From: Onchocerca volvulus
Taxonomy: Eukaryota; Nematoda; Chromadorea; Rhabditida; Onchocercidae
Assembly: GCA_000499405.2 (NCBI GenBank)
Contig: HG738137.1
Span: 17,196,581 to 17,260,580 of the forward strand
Direction: 5' to 3'
Length of the DNA: 64,000 bases
Part shown: positions 1-14,193 of the stretch, piece after piece
Position numbering within the stretch: the first letter of the stretch is position 1
Layout of the letters: each line of letters starts with the position of its first letter
Notes under the pieces: generated by a model
Seen by the model: the letters and a program-made list of their open reading frames with translations, nothing else
Database searches by the model: none
What the model was told of the DNA's origin: nothing
Program-made: the position numbers and the translations under genes

Positions 1-7
1 TTTTAAG

Positions 8-80
8 TGAAAGGCATCGGTGTCATTCGGAATTGTCTTTGGCAACAATTGAACAGCAAAATTCAACGCTGGATGATTAG
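8..80 (+). CDS. possible 3'-terminal exon of an upstream gene
   Basis: The window opens with TTTTAAG, the same unusual AAG-type acceptor seems to be used in other genes here. It is followed by an open frame that reads ERHRCHSELSLATIEQQN and stops at TAG 78-80. Base composition is markedly less AT-rich than the following DNA, and an AATAAA signal at about 182-187 would suit a short 3' UTR. No protein family is recognised from these ~24 residues, and the rest of the gene lies outside the window. It could also be chance. Confidence 0.35.
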
Positions 81-3000
81 TGGAAGATTTAATGAGAGTT
101 CCAAGTATTCGAGATGTAAAAATTTGTTTCTAATTTTAGCTCGCTGTTCCTCTTTTCTATTTAAATCTTGTAAAAGTAAGAAATAAATACACAATAATAA
201 CTGAGATAAAATTGTTGCGGATCACGTTTTTGATTGATTTCGAAGAAACTGTCTATTTCCATGCAGAAAACGGATGGAAAATATTCTCCCATTCTGATTT
301 TTCTCCGTTTATTTGGTTTTATTTCGAATGTTTAATGAAAATGACATTTTTTTTTTTTTTTTTTTGGTATTGAGAATTCAACTATTATATATAAGAGTTT
401 ATCCTGATTTGTGATATATTTTAAGTTATATCATGGTGTGATATATTTTAATTTATATCAGAAGCGCATAAATTTTTGGGCTGTTATGTAAATAACTCAT
501 ATTGACTGTAAACAGCAAATATATTTTGATTTATATATATTTGTACAGATTTTTTACTTATATATGATGTTTATCTTCTGTTGTGATCCACGAATTTTTC
601 CTCTATGATCGGTCTTATGTCCGGTTAATATTGTTAAGCGTATGTATTTTTTTTCCTGATTGACACATTGAATATATATTACATATTTGGTTTGTGATTT
701 CTCATTTTTTAATATGAATTTTTTGCAAATAGGCTTATGCTGAGAATATGTACTTTCTTTCTTGAAATATAGCGAAAATATTAGCATACAAGCAAACATC
801 TTAATTTTATAGTACAATTCTATTATCAAATTTTGATTTACCAGTTCAATTTCATCCATCATCAAAGACTTCAGTTCCCCTAGTTTTTTGTATTCATCAT
901 TTTTTACATCATATAATTTCTATCATATTTCAAATTTCCACAATAATTAAAAGAGATATTGCAAATTATATCCGGGCCTATTGTACAATGTTAATATATT
1001 GTTGTCAGTTTTGTCAGTTACGAAGTTGTTATCTAACAAATCTTTTTCCTGCTCGATTGAAAAATGAATGCATAGGGAAGGAGAGGAGACAAAAAAGAAG
1101 TTCGAATTACATATTTTCAAATTCTTGAATATATAGAAAACTAATGTTTTCTATTTTCCGGTGCATTTATTATGTATCAAATTGAATACAACTGCTTTTT
1201 AAAGACTAAACTTATCAAATCCAAAAAAATTTAATAATAAAAAAATCTTAGTCTCCAAATATTTCTGCCAATATTCATTACAAGGCCATCAATTATTTGT
1301 CCAAAAACGAAATTCCATTCATGTTTCATTTTGATTTATGAAAATAAAAGAATATATTCTTTGTGAAGAATGAGAAAAGAGAAAAGAAGACAAGGAATGC
1401 CTATCTTCGTTGTTAAATGCAGTTTGGATATTTTCCCCTAATCTGACCAAAAGTTCTTGTTTCTCTTCCAGAATTCTCGTCAATATTTCAGAAACATATT
1501 AAATTTGTCGCAATTATTTTCGCAATCAATCAAATTTGGATTTATAATAATACTGGAAATTCATAACGATGAACTGTTATTCTTTTCAAAATTTACATCG
1601 TAAATCATCGTCTTGCTATTTAGGTCATTATGAATTTTCAAAGAATATCTTTTTGTTAGCAATGTAGAGTTAGATTCTAAGCAACACAAATTGACATGAA
1701 TATGAATCTAAGACTTTTTCATGGAATCATTACGTTAAAAAAAAAAAAAAAAAAAAAAAACGAAAATGACAGAAATTAACAATAACCACGAATTTACAAA
1801 TGGCGTTTTCTCGAATAAGAATCTGAGAATTAGGTATGAATTCGTGAAACAGCGTAAGAGATATTAAAATTATTATCAGTATCGTCTATAAACGATCAGT
1901 TCATAGATTTACGCAAAGGATGGAATATTATGCCTTCCAGATGAAAAAAAAAAACGATCATTTCCCTTAAAGTTTAATTTCCTTAATTTATTTTCAAATT
2001 TTTTCTTTTATTTTAGAAAAAAATTTCATTTCAATAAAAGAAAAAATTCCATTAAATTATTCTTTTTAAGAAATTCCGTTATTTATAATCAGTGGTACTG
2101 CAAACACATTGTATTACTAAAAAATAAAAAAAATTATGGTATTGAAAAATAAAAACTGAACATGGCATGAAATATTGTTTTGTTATCAAACTTCTTCATT
2201 TCCATTTAATCAAACTTGGGCATTCTATTATTTAAAATCGTAGCAGGGGATTTTATGCATCAATTTTATTTACTTATTGATAATTTGTAAAAAAATGAAA
2301 CTTTTATGATTGAACTTTGGAATTTATTATAATTTTACCAGAATAAATTTCTCATTAATGTCTTTTATTTGCTTATTAATAATTTACTTTTTTAAGAAAT
2401 AATTTTTCTTCACAAATATCGCTATATTGATATGTTTGCCTAAATGAGATATTTTACAATATAATTAAAAATTTAATTAAGAATGGATATTTTCGAAAGT
2501 GAAAGTGAAAATTTATGATGAAAATATTGTAGCATTTGTTATTTTCATAGTGTTTGTTTGTTTGTTTGTTTCTATTCTAAAAAAAAAGAAAAAAAAAAAG
2601 AACAAAAATGAAAAAAATGAACCATTTTTTGGTTATTACTGAAACTACTGAAAAATGAAAAAAAAAAAAAAAATGGAATGAAAAAATCTGATGAGTAAGA
2701 TAAGATGAGAATTCATATAGTTTTTTTGAAATTACAGAATTTTTTCTCTATAATTCCGAAAAGATAATTAATTACTTAATAAGTTTCTCCTAAATTTTTT
2801 TTTTTAGATTGTTAATGTCTAAATAATATTACCTCATGTAATTAAAATATACCATAAAATTTTTAAATGATGAATATCTAGTGAAGCAATACGGCATTAT
2901 TTAGGATTTTCGGTCTTTTTTCTTCTTTTTTTATTTTTCATTTCCATTTACAGGTGTTTATCAATTTCACTTGTAATTATATGCTTCAATTGTCTTATTG

Positions 3001-6000
3001 GCTATTGTAATTATTCCCGAAAAATAGATAAATAAATGAATGATATCCAATATTTTAAAAATTAAATATTTAAAATAAGCTTCCACTGGTTTTAAAGTTA
3101 GATAATATCATTTTTTATCAGACGATATGAGAGCAGCATTATCGTTCTTGAAAAGCACTGAAAATCGGTAATTTGCAGAAATTAGATTGGCAAAAATAAA
3201 ATTTAATCGGTGATGAATATATTGTCATCATTTAAATATTATCTATTGGAATTCATTTAAAATAATCATAGATACAAATACTTCATTTTTTTTCTCTTTT
3301 TTCCCTATGTTGCTATTTAATTTAATTTTGAATTGTCATTTATCATCCATTCCATTTACTTCATGATAATCACAGCGAGAAAATAGAAATCAAGAAACTT
3401 CTAACCTTTTCGAGTATTTTTATTTGTCGCAATGCTGTTTATTGATGAATACGGAGAAAGAGAACAAATTTCCTCATTTTTTTTTTTTAAATACAAATTT
3501 TTGTGGATTTTTTTTTTTTTTTTTTGTATTTTTTATAGCTGATTGATTTTTTAGAAAACGCTAGTGATCAAAGTTCTCGGCAAATGATGCGCTGAAATGT
3601 TAGCAATTTGCAGATATTTAAAATCAAAAATGTCGTAAAGATGTAACATATGTGGAAAATTTAAACATTTTGATAAAAATTTTGTTTGAAATTCTTTTTT
3701 CCCTTTCTGTTTTTTTTTTCTTTCCTTTTTTTTGCTCTTAATCTTGGATTAAAATTAATGATGAGTGCTATTTTATTTTTATTTTAGCTGTTTGTGCCAA
3801 TAGAGAAAAAAAAACAAACGAAAAAAGGTATGTGATTTTAAGCATTATTTATTTTAAACAATTCATACAGTTGTTTTATCTTACTGAAGATTGTAGTAAT
3901 AAGCGATTATATTTATAATGCTAACATATCAAATATTTATATCATAGTTTGTATAATTGAATTTTTTATATTTCAAAAAGATAATTGATGGATAATCTAC
4001 ATGGTAGCGAATATTGGGAGATCTGAAATATAATATTTTATCAGAATTATTTAAATTTTTTTATGTTTAATGAAAACTAAATTGATTTAGATTTAGTGAA
4101 GCAATTCCGTTTTTATTTAGAGTGCCAAAGAAATGAATTGACTAAATTTTAATGAGGCAATTTTGCATTTATCTAAAATCCCTGAAAACTAAATTATTTT
4201 ATATTTGTTTAGGATTTCATTAGTTGGAAGTACGAGGAATTAAATCTGTCAAACATCAAAGAAATCAGACTAATATAAAAAAAAGAACATATACTATCGT
4301 GTCATTATCATTTTGAATATTATTTACTGAGTTATTTGATATTTATTTCTAATATATGTATGATCAAAATTAATATTTACATAATTTAAATTTTGTTAGA
4401 AAATATCTGCCATTGTTACAATTAAAAATTATAATATACAACAACTGAAATTAGCTATATATTCAAAAATGGTTAAATTATCTTATAAAAAACTAACTAT
4501 AAAAGCTAAAATGATTAAATTATCTCATAAAAATGTAAATATTCGCTTGTTTAAAATCTTAAATCCCCGAAAGATCTTAAACATGCGCCTATTTGAATGC
4601 AACGTTGCATGAAAATTTTGAGTCAAGCGGTGAAGAACTTGAAACATTGGGTAGAAATGAATAACGAGCATTTATACTTTTATTTATATAGATAGAGATA
4701 AAATGGAATGTTTCTTTAATCAAAAATTAATAATATTGCAATAATTTGAAAAAAACTTCTGATACTATAAATACAATGATTTTACATGAATTTTCATTTT
4801 TTGTTTTATCTCATATATTATAGTTATTAACCATTTATCAAATTTATATATTATTCTAGTTTATTAAAATTAGAAATTATGAATTTGCTAGAAGCAAATA
4901 TTAAATTTTCCTATACAATTTTTTGAAATACGTGACTGCAATCTGTAGCTTAACGGAAATTATCATTCCTCTTATTTTATTCACCTTTATCACTCACCTG
5001 TTGTGATATTTGCTTTATTTCTACGTATTTACAAGAATGAAATTAAAATTTGAAACAAAAAACTTGTTTATTTTTATATGCCAGATATTATGACCAATTA
5101 TCATTCTCATATCCAATTGTCCATTTGCTTCCATTTTGATTAATTATGCATGGATTATTTTCATGTTCAAATATTCCATTTACTTGCTTCTCTGAGAATG
5201 ATAATTTGATCAGTTTGATTTGTGAGCAAGTCATAATTGATTATATTTAATTAATAAAAACAAAATATTTCAAAAGCATTAATCATTACGATATACTTCG
5301 TAGTTCTTGCAATGAGTATACATAAAATAAATAATTTCCGATTAATTTATTGTGAAAATAGGTAATAGTTATTACATGACTGAATTGAAAATTTTATTCA
5401 TTTTTCTTTCTTTTTTTTTCGTAAAGACTTGATTTAATTCATCCGATTTTTACATAAAACTCTTAATAAAAAATACATGTCATGCTAGATATGAAGATCA
5501 GTATGTCTATAAAAAGTTAACGAATACAATATTTCATCACCAATTTAATGTGAGTAACAAATTAGTTAATTTTAAGCAAAAATTACCAAGTTTCAAAATT
5601 TGCAAAAGCAAGAAGGAATTAATTATTACTTAATAAAATCAATAATGCATGTATGACAAAGATGTAATAATAATCATATTGATGATGAAGATATGATGAT
5701 ATTGATAATGATATAACAATGATATAGTAATGATCATATTGATAATGACGACATGATGATCATTGATTGATGCGTATTTTCGATTAAAATTTTATCATAA
5801 TTTTATATGATACAGGAATGACCTAATCAATGATCCATTAAACTTGACACATTTTACCATACCTCGTGAAATTGCCATCTATAATTTCTACTCGCAAGTC
5901 ATCATTTTTCTACTGCTCCACCTTTTTTCTGCTAGTGATCTTTTCTTTCATCTTTCTTTCCCATGATTTTATTTTTCAACATTTCTGTTTATTTTACTGC

Positions 6001-6048
6001 ACACCTCATCATTTTCACCTTTTTGCTTTGCCTGAAGGTTCATTCATT

Positions 6049-6097
<49 letters not shown>

Positions 6098-6242
6098 GCA
6101 TTATCATCATTATTTATTATCATTATCATCATCATTATCATCATTGTTCGTCACTTTATTTACTGTAACATCGATGCATTAATCGTTCCATCATCATTCA
6201 ACTTTGTACTTTTTTGGCAGCAGTATTCATTTTAAGATAATT
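81..6242. other. AT-rich intergenic DNA, no gene seen
   Basis: No exon with a convincing coding frame and splice sites was found on either strand. The stretch holds poly-A/poly-T runs, a 14-bp perfect palindrome at 4597-4610, and TGATGA/ATGATAT-rich simple sequence at about 5640-5770. The last kilobase is presumably the promoter and 5' region of the nuclear receptor gene. Confidence 0.6.
6045..6145. repeat. (ATC)n microsatellite
   Basis: A nearly uninterrupted run of ATC triplets, with a few ATT variants, lies about 100-200 bp upstream of the nuclear receptor start codon. Open frames across it on the plus strand are poly-Ile or poly-Ser and are artefacts of the repeat. Confidence 0.9.
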
Positions 6243-9200
6243 ATGACTGAAATATTGGATAGTCTCAATCGACAGGGTAAGTTTATAAATATTTTATTTA
6301 ATCAATAACTATGATATATTTCAAAAAAAAAAAAGAGATTCAAATACCTTTCTCAGATGAAATTATTCTCTTAAATATCACATTTATTTATTAATGATTG
6401 AATAATGATTAACAATTTAATGTGCATAATTTGGCTTTGTACTTTCATTTTGATTAAAATCAATCAAATTTCTATTTGTTTCTTGTTTGCACTAATAAAT
6501 CAACAAATTACAATTAGCGAAAAGTGATAAATAGAAATTTGATTAGTTGATTAAATATATTGTAAGATATGATATGATATAGTCTTGATTAATAGACAAG
6601 TCATTAGATTGAATTTTAAAATGCTGGACTCAGCATAGTTTAATAATAAAATAAATCGATGATTCCTATCTTTTTAACTCATAATTTCTTTTTTTTTACC
6701 ATATTTTTCTATTTTCTCAGTGTACTTTTATCGATATAATTAAATTAATAGTGTGAAACTAAAAATAAATTTAATTTTTATTTCATTTAACTGAAAATTG
6801 TTAATGTTAGCTTAGTTATCGATATTTTAATTTTTTTTTTTCAATGCTCTCTTTCCCGTCAAATTTTCAATTTTAATTTTTCATAATTTTAAAGTGACAT
6901 CATAATAATGTAAATGATAGGATGATGTTGATAGGAGAGGAACAAATGAATGATTTATTAGAATTGAAAGTTTTGAAAGAACACGTAGATATACAGAAAT
7001 TTAAAATCAAAATTTATTAAACTTTCAGTTTTCACAAGATCATTGCTACTTCCTTTCTTATTTCTTCCATTCAATCATTCCATTTAGTGATTGAATCATA
7101 TCAATATGATATTATGCAAAAAGAAAGACCGTACAACTGAAATGATTAAAAATGATAAAAAATAAGAGATCTGCCAGAACATTATGTAATAAAAAAATAA
7201 GATATGATTAAAATGATTAGAAGTGATAAATGGTAGACAATCATTAAGGATAAAAATAAAAAATTAGGTTCTATTGAAACTAACTCTTGACTAACTTGAT
7301 AGTTGATCATCAAATTATCCAATAATCGTTAGCACAATATTTATAGTTTCAAAAATATTGTGCTAAGATTATGCAACCCAAAAATTTTAAACGACTTTTA
7401 AAGAATTTAATTTTGAAGAAAAGTGAAAAAAAATTGAATGTTTTGATGAAAATAACAGAATATAAATAAGGTTTTAAAAAAAATTTATAAAAATAAGAAG
7501 TATAGAAAAATTTTTTTTTTAGAAACATGAAAATTGGTTGAATTAATATGATAACTTTATTGCATATCTTGTTATTTTGAAATAAGTGATGAAAATTATA
7601 ACAATTTCATTTTTGTTTTCACATTTTTGCTATCTAACAAATGAAAATAGTAAAATACAACTAAAGTAAATAAAAGGTTAGTAAATCTTTAAAAACAAAC
7701 AAATAAAATGTAAGAAAATTTTAAAAAAAAAGTAACAATCGATTGAACAATAAATTTTTTTGCAAAAAAAATATTTTCGTCTTATATTTTTCTTAATCTT
7801 TTAATAGTTTATATTAAAAGTTTCATTCCTTTTATTTTTGAAAAACAATGACATTTTTATTAATGTATTGATATTTTATAAAATAAAATGAGTAACAAAC
7901 ATTTTGTAATGATATTATAATATCTTTGTTAATATCATGTTATTTTTTTTTTTTTTTGACTACATTTTTTGTTTACAGACTTCTATCATCTGTAAATAAC
8001 TATATTTTTTCTTAACAATAATTATTCAAATTCATAATTATCATTATTCTCAGCTTTCCAGGACATTCCAGAACTTTCCAAAAAAATCTTATCACTTGTT
8101 TTATTGAAAAACTAAGTATAGTTTGAAGGAATATTGCAGGAATAGAATTTGTGGTAAAATAAAATGAAACGTCAAATTTTTTAATTTTTCTGTCTTCTTT
8201 TTTCTTTTTTTTTTTTTTTTACTTTCCAAATGGATTGCTGTTTGAAGAGATTTTTGAAGATGTCTCTATCAATCATGGCAAGATATTTTTTACACTAAAT
8301 GAATCATAATACTTTTATTGCAATAATTACGTTTATTGGAATAAAACTGAAGTTTTGTTCCAATTTAAAATCTAATTTTGATATAATATTTAATTATTAA
8401 TGGAATATTAACTTTATTCATTGTAATTATTGTTATTTGATTATCATAACATCTTATATTAGTATTAAAATATTACCTACATAAGGTTTACTCAAACTTT
8501 AAAAATAAACAAACATTTTAATTTATAATCAATTATATGATGTAATTTTTTCTTTTTTTTATTTATTGAAAAATATTTGTTGCAAATTGGAAATGCAACA
8601 ATTATCGATTAGTTATTAAATTAAACTAATATATGCATTTCAGAAGAGTGTTACATTTGTGGTGATATAGCTGATGGTTATCACTACGGTGTATTATCAT
8701 GTCGTGGTTGTAATGCTTTTTTTCGACGAGCTGTTTCACTTGGCATACAATTTTATTGTCGTCGAGGAGGTGTATGTCGGGTTGATAAAAGTTCGTACTT
8801 TTGAAAAAAGAAAAAAAAAGGAAAAAAAAATTGAAGAATACTTAATTAATTTTCAGTTGTTTCAATATCTGCTTTTTTGTTCGAAATTAAATATTTGAAT
8901 GAAAATTTTTAAAATTATGAGAAATCACTATCATTTGAAATAAAAATTAAATATTTTGCTTTTCTTTTATCAGTTACATGTTTAGTTTTATTATTATTAT
9001 AAGTTGTTTCTAAAAATGAAAGAAATTGAATAATAAAGCAATTATCAATTATTGTGCTTTAATTATACAATCAATTTCAACAAGAAAATTCGTGTGATAA
9101 ATCAAAAACATTGTTTATTTTACAAAAGAGATGTGTTTTGTAAAAATTTCAACACTGATAACTTCTGATAATGTAAGAAATTAATCTGCAAGCTTATTTT

Positions 9201-12200
9201 AGATGCCCGATGTGCATGTCGAGCATGTCGTTTGAAGAAATGTGAACAAATGGGAATGGATCGAAAAGGTATTTATTAATTTATCACTTATCTTTTTTTC
9301 CTTCCAAAAAAAATTTTCGAATTTTAATATAATACTATTAAACTTAAAGACATAAATACTTCTCGCATTAACTTAGGCCTAAAAAGATACGAAATAGGTC
9401 CCAAAAAAATGAAAATAATAACTTATGAACATTATATGAAATTAATTAGCCTGTTACCATCCTTATATTACATTTCATACATAAATCTTTTTTTTCCTGT
9501 CATTTCTTTAGATTTGCTTAGTTTCTTTTCTTTTTCTTTAAATTTTATTTATTAATTCAACCTAATTCCAATTAGAGAATGTAATTCTTCCACTTTTTTT
9601 TTCGATAGTTTGGCTTTTTCAAGCTGTCATATAAATACTTAAACAATTGAAAAAAATTTACAATAATTTTTCCGTTTTCTTGATTTTATATATCTTAATA
9701 ATTGCAAATTATATTAAAGCTATCAGAGATAAGAAATGCATAAATTGGAAATAATTTTTTCTCACTTTTATTACTGATAATTTTATCATCATATATTTTT
9801 GTTGCAATTTTTCATCCTCAAAATATCTTTTTTAAAAATCATATTTTGCATTACTCCTTTTACATTTCCTTCAATTTTTACAACATTTATCACAAATTTA
9901 AAAAATGCATTATACGTTAGGGATAAAGTTCACTTTGTAGTTTAATTTCTTGATTGATATTCCGGATCACTGGAACTGATGTCCGAAATCATGTCTTTCG
10001 AATCTATCTTTTCTCGGATAAAAAACTTGAAAAAGATGTTTAATAAAGAAATTTTCATAACTTTCATATTTAAATTTGGCTATATTACAATCTAAAGTTT
10101 CTTTGGACTTACCACGATTAAACAGTCGGAAAAACAAAATATTCCTTCAAATCTGTTTGCAAGTTTTAATATTATTATTGCCTTCTTTTCTTGCTTTGCT
10201 TGTCGCATATATCGAAGAATTTGAATATCATGCGTTTTAACCAATTTAATATAGTCTACATATGTAAAAAGTAAAAAATTGATGAAGTTACTTCAATTTT
10301 CTTTTTTTTTTGTACGTCTATTTTTACTTTAAAATAATTATGGCTTGGACGACAGGTCGTAAATCATTTTAATTAAATTTCAACAAATCTCTATCAATCA
10401 ATACAAAAACTTGCTAGACAACTGATTGACTCCGGAACTTTCTTAGAGTTTCTTTTTTTTTTCCGTCCAGTCACTGAAATAGTTGTCAGCGATTGTCAAG
10501 TGCAAACTTCTTTCTATCACATGTTACAATCTATCAAGAGATAGTTCATACATTAAGACGAATTTCCAACGATTTTTTCATTGATCATTCTGAGGCGTCC
10601 TCAGAATGATCAATGAAAAAAACTTTTTTATCGATTTACTTTTTTTGTTTGTTTTTTTTTGTCGTCAATTCATTTAAAATGCCAAAGAATTGCAAATTAA
10701 TCGATACTGAATTCTTTGACAAAGATTTCTCATTTATTTTTGCGAAAATTACTTCCGACACAATGACCTCTCACTATTTTCATTCAGGTTACTCTTATTT
10801 TTCAAAAACAAAATAAGAGTAAAACAAAAAAAAAAAATTACTCCAATTAGTTCTTTTACTCATGAATTGTACAGTACATTAGCAATGCATTTTCCGGGCC
10901 AAGTATTTTCCTGGCTAAACTTTACAACCTAAGTAACCTTTTGTCTAATATTTAATTAATACAAAGAATAAAATTAAGAAATAAATATTAAAGTAATACA
11001 AAATACAGTTATATTTATTTGATAATTTATCCAAATCGAATGCATTGAATTTTATCAATTTGAAATCAACAATTTACTTCTATACCAATCTTATGTATCG
11101 ATACAATTAGTTAATGGCATTTTCATTATCGACAATTTATAATTCACTTCCACGTTTATTTTATCCTTAACTTATTCCATAATATTCCAGATGTTTGATT
11201 TATTTGTCATATTATTTATTGAATTATTTTAATTCATTTTTTATTAGTCAACTTTTCATTTAGTATACTTATTTGTTTAGCTGTACAACTTAAGAATTTC
11301 CATGAAAATCGTCAAAAATCAGTGGATACAACAGAACCGATTGAATTCATTAATAACCCGACATCATCGATTTCGAACAGTAATCCATTTGAGGTACTAT
11401 CGCATGAAATTATCGCTAATGTTAGCTTGATCATTTATCAAATTTTAAAAACTGATTTAGCACATTATAAAATATTTATAAATAATCAATAAATAAGTGG
11501 AAATTGAAATTATTTGCATAAATCGAAGCATGCATTATCAGTTTTTGCTTTAAATATCGATAATGGTGGGAATTATAAACATTAGATAGGGAAAAAATTG
11601 AATCAGAATTGTTTAATCGAAATCAAGAAAGTATTTTCATTTATTAGAGATAATTTACGTATTATTCCAGGTTTCTTGAGATTTGTTTAGATTTCTTATT
11701 TCAGAGGAGCAACGCTTCTCTAGGATTTAATTATGATGACGATAAATCTTCAATATCGCATGAAATCGGCTTGATAGCTCGTTTAGTAGATGAATATAAG
11801 GAACAGGTAATTATAATTATCTTACTTTACACTTAATTAATTAAAAAATAATTCAAAATCATCAGATAAAGATTGATAAAGTTTACCAAAACTAGAATTG
11901 AACTGTTAATTACACTGATATTTTAAAATTTAAATAATCCTAATATACAAATGATTATTGATTTGCAATCGTAGTTAAATCGTTGCACAAAAAAGAAAAA
12001 CAAGAAGGAAAACGAACAATCTAATTATTGAATTATTTGAATATTGTAAGATTTGTTCTGTGTTGTTTCAAATAAAAAGAATTGCGGTATTATATTCAAT
12101 ACGGTGTACTGTACTTGTACAGTATACCATTGAAATATGTATTATTTCAGCGAGAACGGAGAAGAATGATGTTTTGTCAGTGTGTTGAAGAGATTATGCT

Positions 12201-14193
12201 TGACGACCTTGAAACAATGTTAAAACGACCTGCTTCCAGTTTGGATTATGTTGATATTTTCAAAGTGGAAGTAGTTCTAATGCATGAATGGATTTTAAGG
12301 CTTGAAGAGTTTAAGTAAGATTTGGCTATATCAAAATCCAAATTTTTTTTTTTGATATAATTTCGATGCAATTTTCGATATATTCAACTTTTTTTGTTCT
12401 CACTCTTCTTGTTTCGAATTTACTGTAATAATTTTTTGAAGGAGTAAATTCAGTGGATAAATGATTATAAAAAATTTGTTATTATAAAATTCTAAAATGA
12501 TTCCTTTAACAAAATTAAAGTATCTGTCATTTGATTACCAATTAGTTAAGAGATTAACATTTCACAAATAGAATCGTTAGAAAATCATGTCACTTTAACA
12601 GCATTCAAATTACTTTTTATAATTATAGCTAATAATAGATAATAGAAGTGATATAATTCATCTGAACTAATTAAATGCATTGAAATCGTCTAATAATTTA
12701 GCACTAATTGTTACTTATTATTCTTAAAAAGCATTTTTTATTTCAGTGCAATAGAAGATCCATTTGATAAATCAAAATTATTACGACGTTTTGCATTATG
12801 GTATATGTTATTAGATAACATTTTTCATGCGGTTGAATTGGGCGTTCGCGATCGAATAATTCTTGTAAATAATACATTTATCATTCCTGGACATATTCCC
12901 AATATTATGCCGGATGAGAATGATGAAGCAATTAAATATATGTAAGTTATTAATGTTTAATGATAATATGTATTATTTATCAAGCAATCATTAATTGCTG
13001 CATATTCATTATGATGATACAACAAGCGCATCAAATTTTTGTTGCATGATAAAATTAAAAAAATTTAAAATTTTATGAAACGTTGCTGCATGATTAATAA
13101 AATTTGAAAGTTGATAATTTCGTGGAAAATTTGAAACGAATAAATAATTCAGGATGTACGGTGAACAGAGTGGTCAATTGATTGAAAAATTAATTGCTCC
13201 AATGATCGACATGAATTTTACCGTTGGTATGCGTTTTAATTTAAATTTTAAAAATAGTAAACTTAACAAAAGAACGTTAATAAAAAAATATTATAAAAAT
13301 CTATTTTTATTATTAAAAAGTCTTTCAGTCTTGGAAATTTCAATAATAATAAAATATTTCTGAGAAAAGATTACTTGGACGAATTTTGATAATTCTACAC
13401 ATTATTTCATTTAATTGAATTGAGATTATAAATAATTGACAAAAATAAAGATGCATCAATTAAAATAAATATCGTTGTTTCCTATGTGAAGTTATAGTTT
13501 TGGGTTTAATAACATAAGTTAATTTTGTTGTTTTAAAGGTGAATTTATGGCTTTACGCTTAATAACATTTTGGAATCCAACTGGTGTGACACTTTCACCT
13601 CAAACAAAAAATATAATTCAGATGGCAAGGAATCGAGCTGTCAATGAATTGTTTCGATGGTATTCAGATCAACATTTTGAAGCAGCTGATACTCGCTTAG
13701 GCAATGTGTTGCTTTTGCTTTGTCCAATAACTGTAAGTTTTTTGTTTTTCCTTTTTTTTTCTTTATGGCAAAATGAACCATTTATTTGACAACAAAATAC
13801 TTTTCGAATCTCATATTTGAATTTGAAAAGATGTTTGACTAATCTTTTTCTTGCCTCTTATATATATATATATTTCTGTAGTGTCATATATATATATATA
13901 TATATATAAAATAAAATTTCAAATAGCCTCTCTCGGATTTTCATGGATGAAACAAAGCGCACGAGACACTACAGGAACGTGTCGCTTTATGAAAACAACG
14001 TCCCTATATATATATATGGTTAAATTTGCCAATCAATTACTGTCAATTATTGATTTGATCCATTAAATGAAATCGATAACAGATCATTCTTCAGGAGCAA
14101 GTGGATTATATTACAGAATTGGTTAAATTAATCCCATCATTTGGCACACTCAATGAAAGGGATTCATATCTTCAAAACATACTTGCAACATAA
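6243..14193 (+). CDS. nuclear hormone receptor (nematode-type, C4 zinc finger)
   Basis: Ligand-type transcription factor of 395 residues. Exons: 6243-6276, 8644-8790, 9203-9268, 11281-11393, 11705-11806, 12151-12314, 12747-12941, 13153-13226, 13539-13732, 14095-14193; all splice phases agree and the frame ends at TAA 14191-14193. The start gives an 11-residue leader directly before the DNA-binding domain (residues ~14-78). Both zinc fingers are complete: C14-x2-C17, C31-x2-C34 with P-box CRGCNAFFRR, then C-x5-C-x9-C-x2-C ending CRACRLKKCEQMGM. A ~40-residue polar hinge follows, then an alpha-helical ligand-binding domain with the typical late motif of one long helix after FWNP. The P-box and spacing resemble the expanded nematode HNF4-derived receptors, but no ortholog is assigned. 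Intron 1 (2.4 kb) and intron 3 (2.0 kb) are long; intron 3 contains strong hairpins. The donor after exon 2 (GTTCGT) is weak. Chromatin/nuclear role is inferred from the family. Confidence 0.9.
7329..7366. repeat. 14-bp perfect inverted repeat in NHR intron 1
   Basis: Arms TTAGCACAATATTT (7329-7342) and its exact complement (7353-7366) are separated by 10 bases. It lies within the first intron of the receptor gene. Function unknown; may be a remnant of a small transposon or simply a hairpin. Confidence 0.7.
10573..10822. repeat. pair of strong hairpins in NHR intron 3
   Basis: The first hairpin has two perfect 23-base arms (10573-10595 and 10599-10621) around a 3-base CGT loop, with core CATTGATCATTCTGAGG. 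The second has perfect 13-base arms (10789-10801 and 10810-10822) with core TTACTCTTATTTT and an 8-base loop. The DNA between them has a shorter AAAGAATT/AATTCTTT inverted pair. The cluster sits ~460 bp upstream of exon 4. It may be a foldback transposon or a structured RNA element; no coding frame explains it. Confidence 0.75.

Noticed and set aside
5866..6235. Plus-strand open frames across the ATC microsatellite
   Set aside because: Poly-Ile and poly-Ser stretches come from the triplet repeat; nothing else supports coding.
13860..13990. TA-repeat flanked segment with CTGTAGTGTC inverted pair in NHR intron 9
   Set aside because: The arms are only about 10 bp and the flanks are microsatellite; too weak to call a transposon.
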